Origin: Chamaesiphon sp. 336R_metabinner_41
Lineage (GTDB): Bacteria > Cyanobacteriota > Cyanobacteriia > Cyanobacteriales > Chamaesiphonaceae
DNA length: 64,000 nucleotides
Direction: 5' to 3'
Assembly: GCA_025359915.1 (NCBI GenBank)
Contig: JANYDE010000039.1
Coordinates: 32,849 to 96,848 of the forward strand
The stretch's first letter is position 1. Each line of letters starts with the position of its first letter. The translations under genes were made by a program, and so were the position numbers. The notes beneath the pieces were generated by a model. The model saw only the letters and a list, made by a program, of their open reading frames with translations, made no database searches and was not told the origin of the DNA. This document shows positions 8,058-17,000 of the stretch, piece by piece.

Positions 8058-9188
8058 TCAACCTCCCCTGATTTTCTGTGCAGCCAAATAGATGTGCCCC
8101 CAGGCTCCGGTGACTTGATTTGTTTTGATTTGGAGAGATTTGGCGATCGATTCTACCGAACTACCTGATTTCAATGCCATCAAAATTTCCAGCTTTGACG
8201 GATCTAGACTATCACAAAAACTTTCCCACTGGCTGGGTGTTAGTCCCAGATTATGCTCTGTCAATGAAGTATACAACCATTTGGAGACTAGTTCTGATTC
8301 GGCTTTAATTGCAAAGACTTTGAGGGTATGATAGTCGATCTTTTCGCGGAGTCGATATACTTGTCCGATTTCCATTTTCAAAGCAATTGCGATCGAAGCT
8401 GGTGGTTTACCCTGAAGGTAGAGATCTAGCCATTGCCCAGCTTCAGGGCTAACCTGCTCGATTAAATAATTACGGAGTGTATCTTTGACTCGATCGCGAA
8501 TAACTTGAATTTCTTCCCACTCTTGCTGTTGATGATAATTCTCTTGTGCTTGTTTGTCGAGCAGGCTCAAAGTGGCATCGCTATCATCAATGATTTCATC
8601 AGAGATAAGCTTGATAATATCGCCTTGCGGTATATTAGTTACACCACCTTTTTGCGATCGACAGAGATAGTTGACAAATCGATGCGCGAGTAAAGGTCGA
8701 TTCCGAATTGGGCGCAAACAATATTCTTCAATACTCGCAAAGAGGAGGATATCTCGCAGTCGAGGATTCTTGGTACATTGTCCAATCCAGACAATTTGCT
8801 GTTGGATGTATTTATCACCTTGGAGCATTTCTTGAATCACTTCCTGCAAGACATCCAGGACATTCCGTTGTCTATCGTTACTCAGCGTCAACCAGGCGCG
8901 GATTTTATCCCGCAACACGGCTAATCCACCCAAACGTTGCATCAGATTCTTGTACGCCCGTTCTGGGGGCAATCCCAGGTATCGTTGGCGCAGGATTCGC
9001 CAGCGATAATCCATTGCTTGCTCGGCAATCTTCAGATGTGCTAAATCGAGGGTTTCCCAGCGGTGGCGATCTTCGCCAAGCAACCAATTCACAATACTAG
9101 CTTGAGTCGTAGCATTTTGTTCAGCCCCTTCCGTGGCAATCCGCGCCGCCCATTGGATCGCGATCCTATCGATAATTATCTCGGTCAT
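8058..9188 (-). CDS. HetZ-related protein
   Basis: 376 aa, resembling the cyanobacterial HetZ-related family (recognised from overall pattern, for example AMDYRWRILRQRYLGLPPER and LLFASIEEYCLRPIRNRPLL). HetZ in heterocyst-forming strains is an early differentiation regulator with DNA-binding activity; paralogues occur widely in cyanobacteria with unknown roles. No membrane segments are visible. The C-terminal third has sigma-factor-like helices (GKPPASIAIALKMEIGQVYRLREKI and SVESIAKSLQIKTNQV look like two helix-turn-helix units). It is monocistronic, with its downstream end in heptad repeats. Family membership is from memory and should be confirmed by profile search. Confidence 0.6.
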   Translation of the reverse strand: MTEIIIDRIAIQWAARIATEGAEQNATTQASIVNWLLGEDRHRWETLDLAHLKIAEQAMDYRWRILRQRYLGLPPERAYKNLMQRLGGLAVLRDKIRAWLTLSNDRQRNVLDVLQEVIQEMLQGDKYIQQQIVWIGQCTKNPRLRDILLFASIEEYCLRPIRNRPLLAHRFVNYLCRSQKGGVTNIPQGDIIKLISDEIIDDSDATLSLLDKQAQENYHQQQEWEEIQVIRDRVKDTLRNYLIEQVSPEAGQWLDLYLQGKPPASIAIALKMEIGQVYRLREKIDYHTLKVFAIKAESELVSKWLYTSLTEHNLGLTPSQWESFCDSLDPSKLEILMALKSGSSVESIAKSLQIKTNQVTGAWGHIYLAAQKIRGG

Positions 9189-9274
9189 GTGGCGATTTAG
9201 CCTCTCGCTGGAAATTAAGATGGCACATGAAACTAGTTTTCGGATCGAAACTAACTACCTGTACAACGCTAGCC

Positions 9275-9316
9275 GTCATATGGCGTACAGATTTATGTAA
9301 ATAAATTTTGTACAAT
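9275..9316 (+). promoter_or_regulatory. NtcA-type promoter candidate
   Basis: GTC-N8-TAC at 9275-9288 (one mismatch to the NtcA box GTA-N8-TAC), then exactly 22 bp, then TACAAT at 9311-9316, matching the TAN3T -10 box. Spacing of 20-24 bp is the canonical arrangement of NtcA-activated promoters. It faces the decarboxylase/ATP-grasp operon. The site is seen in the sequence; NtcA control is inference. Confidence 0.5.
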
Positions 9317-9581
9317 GAGTGTCACGAGCATCAAAACTAAGCTTGAAAAAATTTCGAGCGATGCTATTGTCGAACACAGTGAGGGCACTCTAAGTATGTT
9401 AACTCAGTTAGATGTGAATAGTCTGTAAAAACGATTTCACTTCCCAGCTATCCTGCCGAAACATTAGATCTCGTCCTAAACCTGCTCTTCTACCCTTAAT
9501 TAGTTTGCCCCGATCTCCAATCAGACTGGATATCGCCAAGGAGATTGAGGAAATCCAAATTCTAAAAAAAAGGGTGTTAAA
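9317..9581 (+). other. Leader region of the decarboxylase operon with small open frames
   Basis: About 265 bp between the putative promoter and the GTG at 9582. A 37-codon frame (ATG 9315 to TAA 9428) begins inside the -10 box, so it would not be translated from that promoter. Another frame without an obvious start ends in LKKRVLK with a TGA overlapping the GTG start (GTGA). These may be debris of a decayed gene or a regulatory leader; neither is supported by homology I recognise. Confidence 0.3.
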
Positions 9582-10814
9582 GTGAAATTATCGTGGCAAC
9601 TACTTCAGGATCTAGAACAAAAACATGGAGGATGTTTTTACCTATTAGATCTGAGCAAATTCAAAGACAACTATTGTCAATTCTTGGGCAGCTTTCGATC
9701 GATCTACCAAAATACAAATATTGGCTATTCATACAAGACAAATTATATCCCTAGAATATGCCAGTCGGTATATGAGCTAGGTGGTTATGCTGAAGTTGTT
9801 TCGCAGATGGAATATGACTTAGCGATTAAAATTGGGGTACCACCAGCTAGAATTATTTTCAATGGTCCGCTGAAATATCCACGAGATCTAGAACGAGCAG
9901 TAATAGCTGGTTCTACTGTTAATTTGGATTCGCTGCAAGAGGTGCAAATTATTTGTGAGTTAGCTCAAAAACTGCCTGCGCAACAAATATCTGTAGGCTT
10001 GAGATGCAATTTTGATATTGGCACCGATCTGATCTCTCGATTTGGATTGGATGTCGAAAATGGCGATCTAGATTACATCTTTGAAAAATTTAAAGAATTA
10101 GGCAATTGCCACGTCAAAGGGCTGCACTGTCATTTTACAACTGCGCAGAGAAGTCTAGAATCTTATGCCCTCAGAGCTAAGAAAATTATCGAAACAACCG
10201 ATAAGTATTTTCCAGATCGTCCCCCTGAATTTATTGATGTCGGCGGTGGCTATTTTGGGCATATGGATGAAGATTTAAGACAACAGTTTGATTTCTATAT
10301 CCCGACATACCAAGAATATGCTGAGGTTATTGCAACTCAATTCAAACAGCGGTTCACCGGAGATTTGCAACCAGAACTGATTATCGAACCTGGTGTAGCA
10401 CTTGTTGCCAATGTAATGAAATTTGTGGGCAAGGTCGTTGCTTTAAAGACAATCCGATCGCGACATTTGGCTCTGGTCACTGGGAGCATTCATACAGTAA
10501 AACCGAGTAAGCAACTACCATTAACTGTTTATAAAAATGAATCGAATCATGCCCACATCGAATCAAATACGCCCATCGACCTGGTTGGATATACATGCAT
10601 GGAACATGATTGCTTATATCCAGCATACCCAGTGCCAGTAAGCGTTGGAGACTATACAGTATTTGACAATGTTGGAGCTTATTCAGTTGTATTCAAGCCA
10701 CCATTTATTTGGCCGAGTCCACCGATAGTCAGCTACGACTCGACCACCAATATTTATACACTGGCTCGGCGACAAGAGACGACTCAAGACGTGTTTGCCA
10801 CCTACGAAATTTAA
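9582..10814 (+). CDS. PLP-dependent decarboxylase, DAP/ornithine/arginine (fold III) family
   Basis: Alanine-racemase-fold PLP enzyme (410 aa), closest in layout to diaminopimelate-decarboxylase-like proteins. PLP lysine in YSYKTNY (about residue 53), HCHFT and the phosphate-binding GGGYFG follow, then EPG and the C-terminal CMEHDCLY and DNVGAYS motifs, where the Cys contributes to the partner active site in this family. The substrate cannot be read from sequence. It differs from housekeeping LysA in lacking typical LysA neighbours. Start GTG has a good AAGGG site 7 bp upstream. The stop is 15 bp before the ATP-grasp gene, so they form an operon. An amino-acid-derived metabolite or modified peptide pathway is the likeliest role (inference). 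Confidence 0.8.
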   Translation: MKLSWQLLQDLEQKHGGCFYLLDLSKFKDNYCQFLGSFRSIYQNTNIGYSYKTNYIPRICQSVYELGGYAEVVSQMEYDLAIKIGVPPARIIFNGPLKYPRDLERAVIAGSTVNLDSLQEVQIICELAQKLPAQQISVGLRCNFDIGTDLISRFGLDVENGDLDYIFEKFKELGNCHVKGLHCHFTTAQRSLESYALRAKKIIETTDKYFPDRPPEFIDVGGGYFGHMDEDLRQQFDFYIPTYQEYAEVIATQFKQRFTGDLQPELIIEPGVALVANVMKFVGKVVALKTIRSRHLALVTGSIHTVKPSKQLPLTVYKNESNHAHIESNTPIDLVGYTCMEHDCLYPAYPVPVSVGDYTVFDNVGAYSVVFKPPFIWPSPPIVSYDSTTNIYTLARRQETTQDVFATYEI

Positions 10815-10829
10815 TAATCCCCAAATTAT

Positions 10830-11906
10830 ATGAATATCCTCTTAAGCTGTTCTGGTTGCCGCAACTATCTGATCGATTTTTTCAAAACAGCTCTGGCTGG
10901 CAAGGGACAGGTATTCGTCTGTGACTCCAATCCAGATGCTGTATCGTTGCAAGAAGCAGATCGGGCATTTATTATGCCGCGTTCGAGTCATCCCGAATAC
11001 TTCGATCGATTGTTGGATCTTTGCAAGCAAAATAAGATTGGATTATTGATTTCCCTCAACGATCTAGAATTACCCCTTCTGGCACAACATCGCGATCGAT
11101 TTTTAGAGATTGGGACTGTTCCGATGATCTCAGATCCAGCCGCGATCGATATTTGTTTTGATAAGTGGAAAACATTTCAATTTCTCAAACAAAATAATAT
11201 TCCTGCACCCAAGACATACAGATCCTTGGAGGATGCTCGTGAGGCGATTGCTAGCGGCGAACTGACATTTCCCTTGGTAATCAAACCACGCTGGGGAACT
11301 GCCTCAATTGGAATTGAATACCCCCAAGATGATGAAGAACTAGAATTAGCTTATACGCTGGTCAAAAAGCGGCTCACCAGGACTATTTTAGCTACGGCTA
11401 GCTCGATCGATTCAGATCGTTCTGTCCTAATTCAGGAGCGGATTATCGGCGGTGAATATGGTCTAGATGTGATCAATAATCTCAATGGTGAATACGTTAC
11501 CACCTTCGCTAAACGCAAATTGTCAATGCGTGGTGGCGAAACAGATTGCGCACAGACAACTAGCAATCATCAACTCACCAACATCGGTGAAAAAATTGGT
11601 CGCAATCTCAAACATGTTGGCAATCTCGACTGCGATGTACTATCTGGTCCTCAAGGCTATTGTGTCTTGGAAATGAATCCCCGCTTCGGTGGTGGATATC
11701 CATTCTCTCATGTCGCTGGGGCCAATTTGCCCGCAGCCTTGATCGCCTGGGTGACTGGCAAACCAGTCGATCCCAATTGGTTTGCGATCGAACCCGATCT
11801 CATGATTTCCAAATGTGCTCGGTTGGTCACTCACACCGTACATTACAGTCCAGAAGTGTCGCCATTGCATGTTGTTGTCAAAGCAACTGCGGCAGTGACA
11901 GGATGA
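10830..11906 (+). CDS. ATP-grasp carboxylate-amine ligase-like protein
   Basis: 358 aa with the ATP-grasp fold: N-terminal Rossmann-like domain (NILLSCSGCRNYLIDFF), a central domain with the ATP-binding lysine in FPLVIKPRWGTAS, and the metal-binding EMNPRFGGGYPFSH motif near residue 285. It belongs to the carbamoyl-phosphate-synthase-L/PylC-like group that ligates an acid to an amine with acyl-phosphate chemistry. It directly follows the PLP decarboxylase, so the pair may make and then conjugate an amine or amino acid. No carrier, exporter or further biosynthetic genes follow; the next gene is on the opposite strand. The substrate is unknown. Confidence 0.8.
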   Translation: MNILLSCSGCRNYLIDFFKTALAGKGQVFVCDSNPDAVSLQEADRAFIMPRSSHPEYFDRLLDLCKQNKIGLLISLNDLELPLLAQHRDRFLEIGTVPMISDPAAIDICFDKWKTFQFLKQNNIPAPKTYRSLEDAREAIASGELTFPLVIKPRWGTASIGIEYPQDDEELELAYTLVKKRLTRTILATASSIDSDRSVLIQERIIGGEYGLDVINNLNGEYVTTFAKRKLSMRGGETDCAQTTSNHQLTNIGEKIGRNLKHVGNLDCDVLSGPQGYCVLEMNPRFGGGYPFSHVAGANLPAALIAWVTGKPVDPNWFAIEPDLMISKCARLVTHTVHYSPEVSPLHVVVKATAAVTG

Positions 11907-12016
11907 AGATGGGAGCTAAGGTATCTTTACAGGTTAATTGTGTAGAGATACCCTCAGGACTTGGGGACTTGGAGATTTGGAGATTTGGAGAATCATCCAG
12001 TCAATCAGCAACTATT

Positions 12017-12040
12017 CTCCTCGGTCGAGGCTCCGCCAAC
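12017..12040 (-). repeat. Copy of the GTTGGCGGAGCCTC repeat
   Basis: On the minus strand the sequence reads GTTGGCGGAGCCTCGACC, ending GAGGAGA, like the copies at 1211, 2508 and 60585. It lies in the 162-bp convergent spacer 11907-12068, whose remainder is simple GGAGATTT-type repeats. Confidence 0.5.
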
Positions 12041-12068
12041 AACTATCAACTAAATTACGCTGTTTGGC

Positions 12069-13166
12069 TTAGAATGAAACAATTAGATACCCGTTTTGAA
12101 ACTTTGCACCCGTAACACTCGATCCTTTGAGAGCTGGAGGCAACAAAATGTTGCGTCGTCGATCTCCGGCCTCGATCGTCACCTCTGGTCCCGATTGAGT
12201 CAGCTTGACTTGGGTTTTATCAAAACCAGGTAAATACAGCCGTACCTCGCGATTTTGGATATCAATGGCGATCGGTTTCGGTGCCGTGACCGCTTGACTA
12301 AAGTCTGGCATCGCATCGAGTAGCGGTTGCCAATCCGTACCAACCCGTGTCGGGACGATCGTCACCGCTAAGGGGTCAAATTCGGCCGTTACGGTATCCT
12401 TAGTTGTACATTGGTTGACAAGTATCCCGCCGATCGTTAAACCCGACTGCTGGGCACTTCCCCAGAGATATTTGGCAGTAGCAACTGCGGCTGGATCTTC
12501 AGTAGTCACCAAATAACCCACCACTCGTTGAGGGTTGCTAATCATCAATTGAGCTTGCGCGAGAACATTCGTCGCTTCCTGCACGGGTTGTGACATCACA
12601 CTTTCTCCCGTCCATGCGATCGTCAAAACCGCTGCCATTGCGGGTTGCATAATTGGCGAGATCGTTTTCCACAGATCTGATTCTTCAACAACAGCAATAA
12701 AGCGACGGAGATACCAACTGAGACTATCTGGCATTCCCGCCATTGCTAGCGTCGCCATGTCACCAGTCCCATCGTAGACAATGACATCATACTTGCCACT
12801 AGCATCATACTGGCGTAGCTCATTTAACGCGATCGCACCATCCATTCCTGGTAGAATCGCTAATTCTTGCCCATAAACACTGCGCAACAGTGGCGTGCGT
12901 AGATACCGCGCTTCGATTTGCTTGACTTGTTCCCAACCACGCTCGATCGAGATAGTCGCCGAAATTGATACTACCTCTAGATTTGCGCCAATTGATTTGG
13001 GTTTATCGGTGAGGGGAACACCCAGCAAGATCCCCGTCGCAGGCGTAGGATCTTGACTGACAAATAATACTCGCCGACCGAGGTTAGCTTGTTGTTTAGC
13101 GGCGGCGATCGCTACTGTAGTACGACCGGAGCCGCCTTTACCAAGGAAGGTGAGAATTTGGGGCAT
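12069..13166 (-). CDS. ArsA/Get3-type ATPase with C-terminal HSP20-like domain
   Basis: 365 aa. The N-terminal SIMIBI ATPase starts with a deviant Walker A, GKGGSGRTT, where the usual GKT lysine is Arg; the signature lysine of GKGG remains. VLFVSQDPTPA and VIVYDGTGD are the switch/Walker B regions. The last 75 residues (REVRLYLPGFDKTQVKL...FQNGYLIVSF) form the ArsA_HSP20 alpha-crystallin-like domain. No arsenite-binding Cys triad is visible. Such proteins are common in cyanobacteria and probably act in client protein or tail-anchored protein handling; arsenic transport is not supported. It lies 1 bp downstream of the DUF2862 gene, in one operon. Confidence 0.85.
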   Translation of the reverse strand: MPQILTFLGKGGSGRTTVAIAAAKQQANLGRRVLFVSQDPTPATGILLGVPLTDKPKSIGANLEVVSISATISIERGWEQVKQIEARYLRTPLLRSVYGQELAILPGMDGAIALNELRQYDASGKYDVIVYDGTGDMATLAMAGMPDSLSWYLRRFIAVVEESDLWKTISPIMQPAMAAVLTIAWTGESVMSQPVQEATNVLAQAQLMISNPQRVVGYLVTTEDPAAVATAKYLWGSAQQSGLTIGGILVNQCTTKDTVTAEFDPLAVTIVPTRVGTDWQPLLDAMPDFSQAVTAPKPIAIDIQNREVRLYLPGFDKTQVKLTQSGPEVTIEAGDRRRNILLPPALKGSSVTGAKFQNGYLIVSF

Positions 13167-13167
13167 A

Positions 13168-13362
13168 TTATTCTACAACTTTGAGTTCATCTTCAAAAAA
13201 CCAGGTACTAGTCTTGTCTTCAAATTCGACGACGGCACCAACACCACTACCGTCAGTCATTTTAAAATCTTTAACTGTACCTACTTTACCTAGTTTACTC
13301 ACAACGCCGTTCGATACCTTATCTCTGAGGCGATAAACTTTGACTTGTTGTCCGATTTCCAT
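13168..13362 (-). CDS. DUF2862 small protein
   Basis: 64 aa with the DUF2862 pattern: MEIGQQVKVYRLRDKVS, KLGKVGTVKDFKMTDGSGVG, VEFEDKTSTWFFEDEL. This is a small SH3-like beta protein found in cyanobacteria and plastid lineages, of unknown function. It is first gene of a two-gene operon with the ArsA-type ATPase, whose start follows the stop by 1 bp, which suggests a functional link. Confidence 0.85.
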   Translation of the reverse strand: MEIGQQVKVYRLRDKVSNGVVSKLGKVGTVKDFKMTDGSGVGAVVEFEDKTSTWFFEDELKVVE

Positions 13363-13556
13363 TTAACTTAAATTTTTTTGATATTCTCCATCCCACAGTT
13401 TACCCGAATTCTACACTCAGTTTCGCGCTCTAGTCTCGATCGTTTTTGGGTAAAATAGCTATGATGACCTCTCACCTCAATATTCCTATCCCCTATTCTC
13501 TATTCCCTATCCCCTTCCGCCACTATCCAATCTAGCGACACACTAGTCTAGTAGCC

Positions 13557-13958
13557 ATGTTCCAGTCCGAACTACCCAGATACCTGCCTACCGCAGACGA
13601 ATTACCTTGCTCTGACGATACTCCAGTGGATAACGAACTTCAAGAATTGATACCTGGCTTACTCAAATCAATTTTACAGATTTTGTGGGCAGAACGGATG
13701 GATTGGTTTTTTGGAATCGATATGGGTGTCTATTATCATCCAGAACAGCCTGCAATCGTCCCTGATGGCTTCCTCAGTCTGGGTGTGGAGAGATTATTCT
13801 ATGATGAGGAGCTACGCCCTAGTTATGTGCTGTGGGAAGAGCAAGTCGTGCCCAGTTTTGTGCTAGAAGTAGTTTCGATTACTCCAGGGCGGGAATATAC
13901 CAGCAAGCTCGATGAATCTGCCAGAATGGGAGTCCCGATCTTCGCGAGTAATAAGTAA
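13557..13958 (+). pseudogene. Uma2-family (DUF820) endonuclease-like gene, 3' truncated
   Basis: The Uma2/DUF820 fold normally runs about 190-240 aa. This product (133 aa) has the N-terminal half: IVPDGFLSLG with its conserved Asp and PSFVLEVVS with the family Glu, then GREYTSKLDESARMGV, and stops at IFASNK. In family members that point continues into YxxYNP and a C-terminal sheet. The stop comes from the heptamer array beginning at 13953, so array growth or insertion seems to have replaced the 3' half. It may be a relic. An intact family member is at 17971-18558. Confidence 0.7.
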
Positions 13959-14022
13959 CAAGTAACAAGTAATAAGTAATAAGTAACAAGTAATAAGTAA
14001 TAAGTAATAAGTAATAAGTAAT
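13953..14022 (+). repeat. Heptamer array AAGTAA(T/C), ten units
   Basis: Ten consecutive 7-bp units, AAGTAAC or AAGTAAT, with one imperfect unit before. The array supplies the stop codon of the truncated Uma2 gene and ends 13 bp from the convergent hybrid kinase gene. Inverted relatives occur at 8007-8054. Confidence 0.9.
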
Positions 14023-14035
14023 AAGCATTGAAAAA

Positions 14036-17000
14036 CTATGTTGATGAGTTACTCGGAATGAATGATGTCGATCGATCGCCGATTAATTGTTGAATGGTTT
14101 GGCGTAATTGTTTTAATTTGGCTGGTTTGGATAAGTATTCGTTGGCTCCACTAGCTAGACAGGTTTCTCGATCTCCTGGCATGGCTAAGGCGGTGAGAGC
14201 GATGATTGGGGTGTGCATGATTTCGGGGATATGGCGGATTTTGTCGATCGCTTCGAGTCCATCCATTCCGGGCATTTGAATATCCATTAAGATCAGATCT
14301 GGTTGATGCAATTGGGCGAGTTTTATTACTTCGATGCCATCATTTGCCACAATCAGATCATAGCCTGAATGGGTTAGGTAGAGGGAAAAGGTTTCGATAT
14401 TAGTTTTGTTGTCTTCTGCTAATAAAATTAGCGGTTTTTCACGTTGACAATTTGGCTGCTCTATGGTTTCGGATTCAGTTAAGGATGGTTGGATCGATGA
14501 AGTTGTGAAGGATAAATTTTCGGAGATCAATCTAGGTACTCGACTTTCACTTTCTGGCTCTTTGTCAATCTGTAGTTTAGGGATTGGCTGTTGCTGTTGC
14601 TGTTGTTGTTGGAGGGGAATTGATGGCAAGGAGCAGACGGCAACATAAGGTAAAGTGATGGTAAAACAGCTACCTTGTCCTGGGGTACTAGTAACTTTAA
14701 TATTGCCATTTTGGGCTTCTACTAATCTTTTTACTAATGCTAAACCTAATCCGGTGCCATTATATTGACGGCTGAGACTACTATCAATTTGGACAAAGGA
14801 TTGAAAGAGTTTGGGCATGTTTTCTTGGGCGATGCCAATACCAGTATCGATCACTTTGAACTGAAGTAAAGATCGATCGAAATCGCGATTTACTGATAGG
14901 CTTACTTTACCGCCAGCGGGGGTGAATTTAACGGCGTTGTTGAGGAGATTGATTAACATCTGACGCACCCGCAATTCATCGATCGAGATTTTATCTTCGT
15001 CTGGGGGGATGTGAGTTTCGATCTGAATATTTTTACCCATCGCTAGTTGACGAACGAATGTTAAACTAGAGTCACAGATGTGCGAGACAGAGGTGGTGAC
15101 AACATTTAGCTCTAAATGACCAGATTCAATTTTAGCTAAGTCCAAAATTTCGGTAATTAAATCTAACAAGTGCTGTCCACTTTGTTCGATCGTGGCAATT
15201 GATGTTTGTTGGAGCTTATTTAGTTCTCCATAAATACTCTCTTGCAATCCTTCTGATAATCCTAGTATTGCATTCAGCGGCGTGCGCAATTCGTGACTCA
15301 TCACTGCTAGAAATTCACTTTTTGCCTGATTTGCCTCATCGGCTAATCGTTGGGCTTCCTTAGCATTTTCGAGCAATTGGGCTTGATAAAGTGCGACCCC
15401 AATATGGGTAGCAATCTGATGCGCAAAATCAATCTCCCAATCTTTCCACTCACGGGGATTAGCACATTGATGGATACATAAAAATCCCCATAAATTATCC
15501 TTCAATCGTAAAGGTATGATTAAATTAGCTCGAACATCAAACTGGGCGAGGATATCAATATGGCATTGTGATAATTCGGCGGTGTAAATATCTGCGACTG
15601 CTTGAATTTTTCCGGCATTATAATCTGCGGCAAATCGATCGCCAAAACAATGATCTTGGATTTTGTAGGTGAGAGCTGATGGATACAGTGGATTGACATC
15701 TTCTGATATAAATTCTCCGATTCCATACTCAGATTCAGGATCGAAACGAAAAATCCCCACCCGATCTGCACTCATAAACTCGCGGACTTCGAGCGTGGTA
15801 GCGGCAAAAATTTGATTCAAATCTAGAGACTCCCGAATCTTGCCAATCACTCCCGCTAGGGCTTGTTGTTGCTCTTCCATTACGGGGACGCGACTGGCTT
15901 TGTGTTGGGTGATTTCTAGTAGTTCTGCTTGTTGAAGTGCAGCTCCTAAATGTTTACCCATTTGAGTCACAAAAGCTACTTCAGAATTTTCCCAGATCCG
16001 AGGATTGGAGTGATGATACATCCCCAATAATCCCCACAGTTTTCGCCCGACAAATACCGGAACGATCGCAAAGGCTCGAATATGATAACTCTCTAATACC
16101 TCAATATGACAACGAGAGAGATTAGCATCATAAATATCGCTCACAACTGACACTTGTCGATCGCGATAACGTCCGCCTTGAGTCAATTGTAAATAACTAT
16201 CATTCCAAGTAGTTGCTGTTGCTAGAATAACCTGTTCCCAGCCAGGTGCGATCGAATCACAATCAGTCATAAAACCACCACCCCAATCTTCATCAAAGCG
16301 GTAAATCGCCACTCGATCGATCTCCAGTAATTGCCGTACTTCCTCAGTAGCTGTCCGAATTGTAGTTTTTACATCCCAAGCATTCTGCAAAGTACCCAAG
16401 ACTCTCGCTAGAGCGCGTTGTTGCTTGCCATTTGCGGTAGCGTGTTCTAATTCGGCGGTCCGAATTTGGATCTGTTGATTGAGATTGGCGTTGAGAAATT
16501 GCACCTGTCTGTACAGCCGATGCTGTTTGACAGCAGCCGCAAACCGCTCACTCAGAGCCTGCGCCAGTCGAATATCCGCTGGAGTCCATGCCTGTGCTTG
16601 TCCGGTGCGGACTTGTCGCCAAGCGGCAAAAGATTGACGGGGAGCCATTTGTCGCTTGTCTGGATCGCAGGTACCAGCCCAAACTAGTTCGTTCTCAATA
16701 TCACCGCGAAAAATCGTCAGACAACCGATCGATTCTGCGCCTAATTGGAGTGGAATAATTAATAATCCGCGAATATTAGTGGCTTCAAAAGCCGGAGTGA
16801 GCGATCGAAATAACGGTTCTTGATAAATATCTGCAACCGCCCAAATATTTGATTCGATGGCGGATCCTGAGGGCAATTCTGCGAGGGCATAAACAGATCG
16901 CATCCACTCCACCGACCAAGCTCTAGGTACTAAACTGCTACTATCTTGACTAGGAGTGGTAGCCACTGAAGTGAGATATTTTTGCCACAGCAGATTTTCT

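Noticed and set aside
11660-12115. 151-codon plus-strand frame over the end of the ATP-grasp gene
   Set aside because: Shadow of the ATP-grasp coding sequence in another frame, then spacer repeats.
12069-13166. Arsenite efflux ATPase
   Set aside because: No arsenite-binding Cys triad, no arsB/arsR neighbours, and an HSP20-like domain instead.
13953-14022. CRISPR array
   Set aside because: Units are 7 bp and contiguous, without spacers; no cas genes are in the window.
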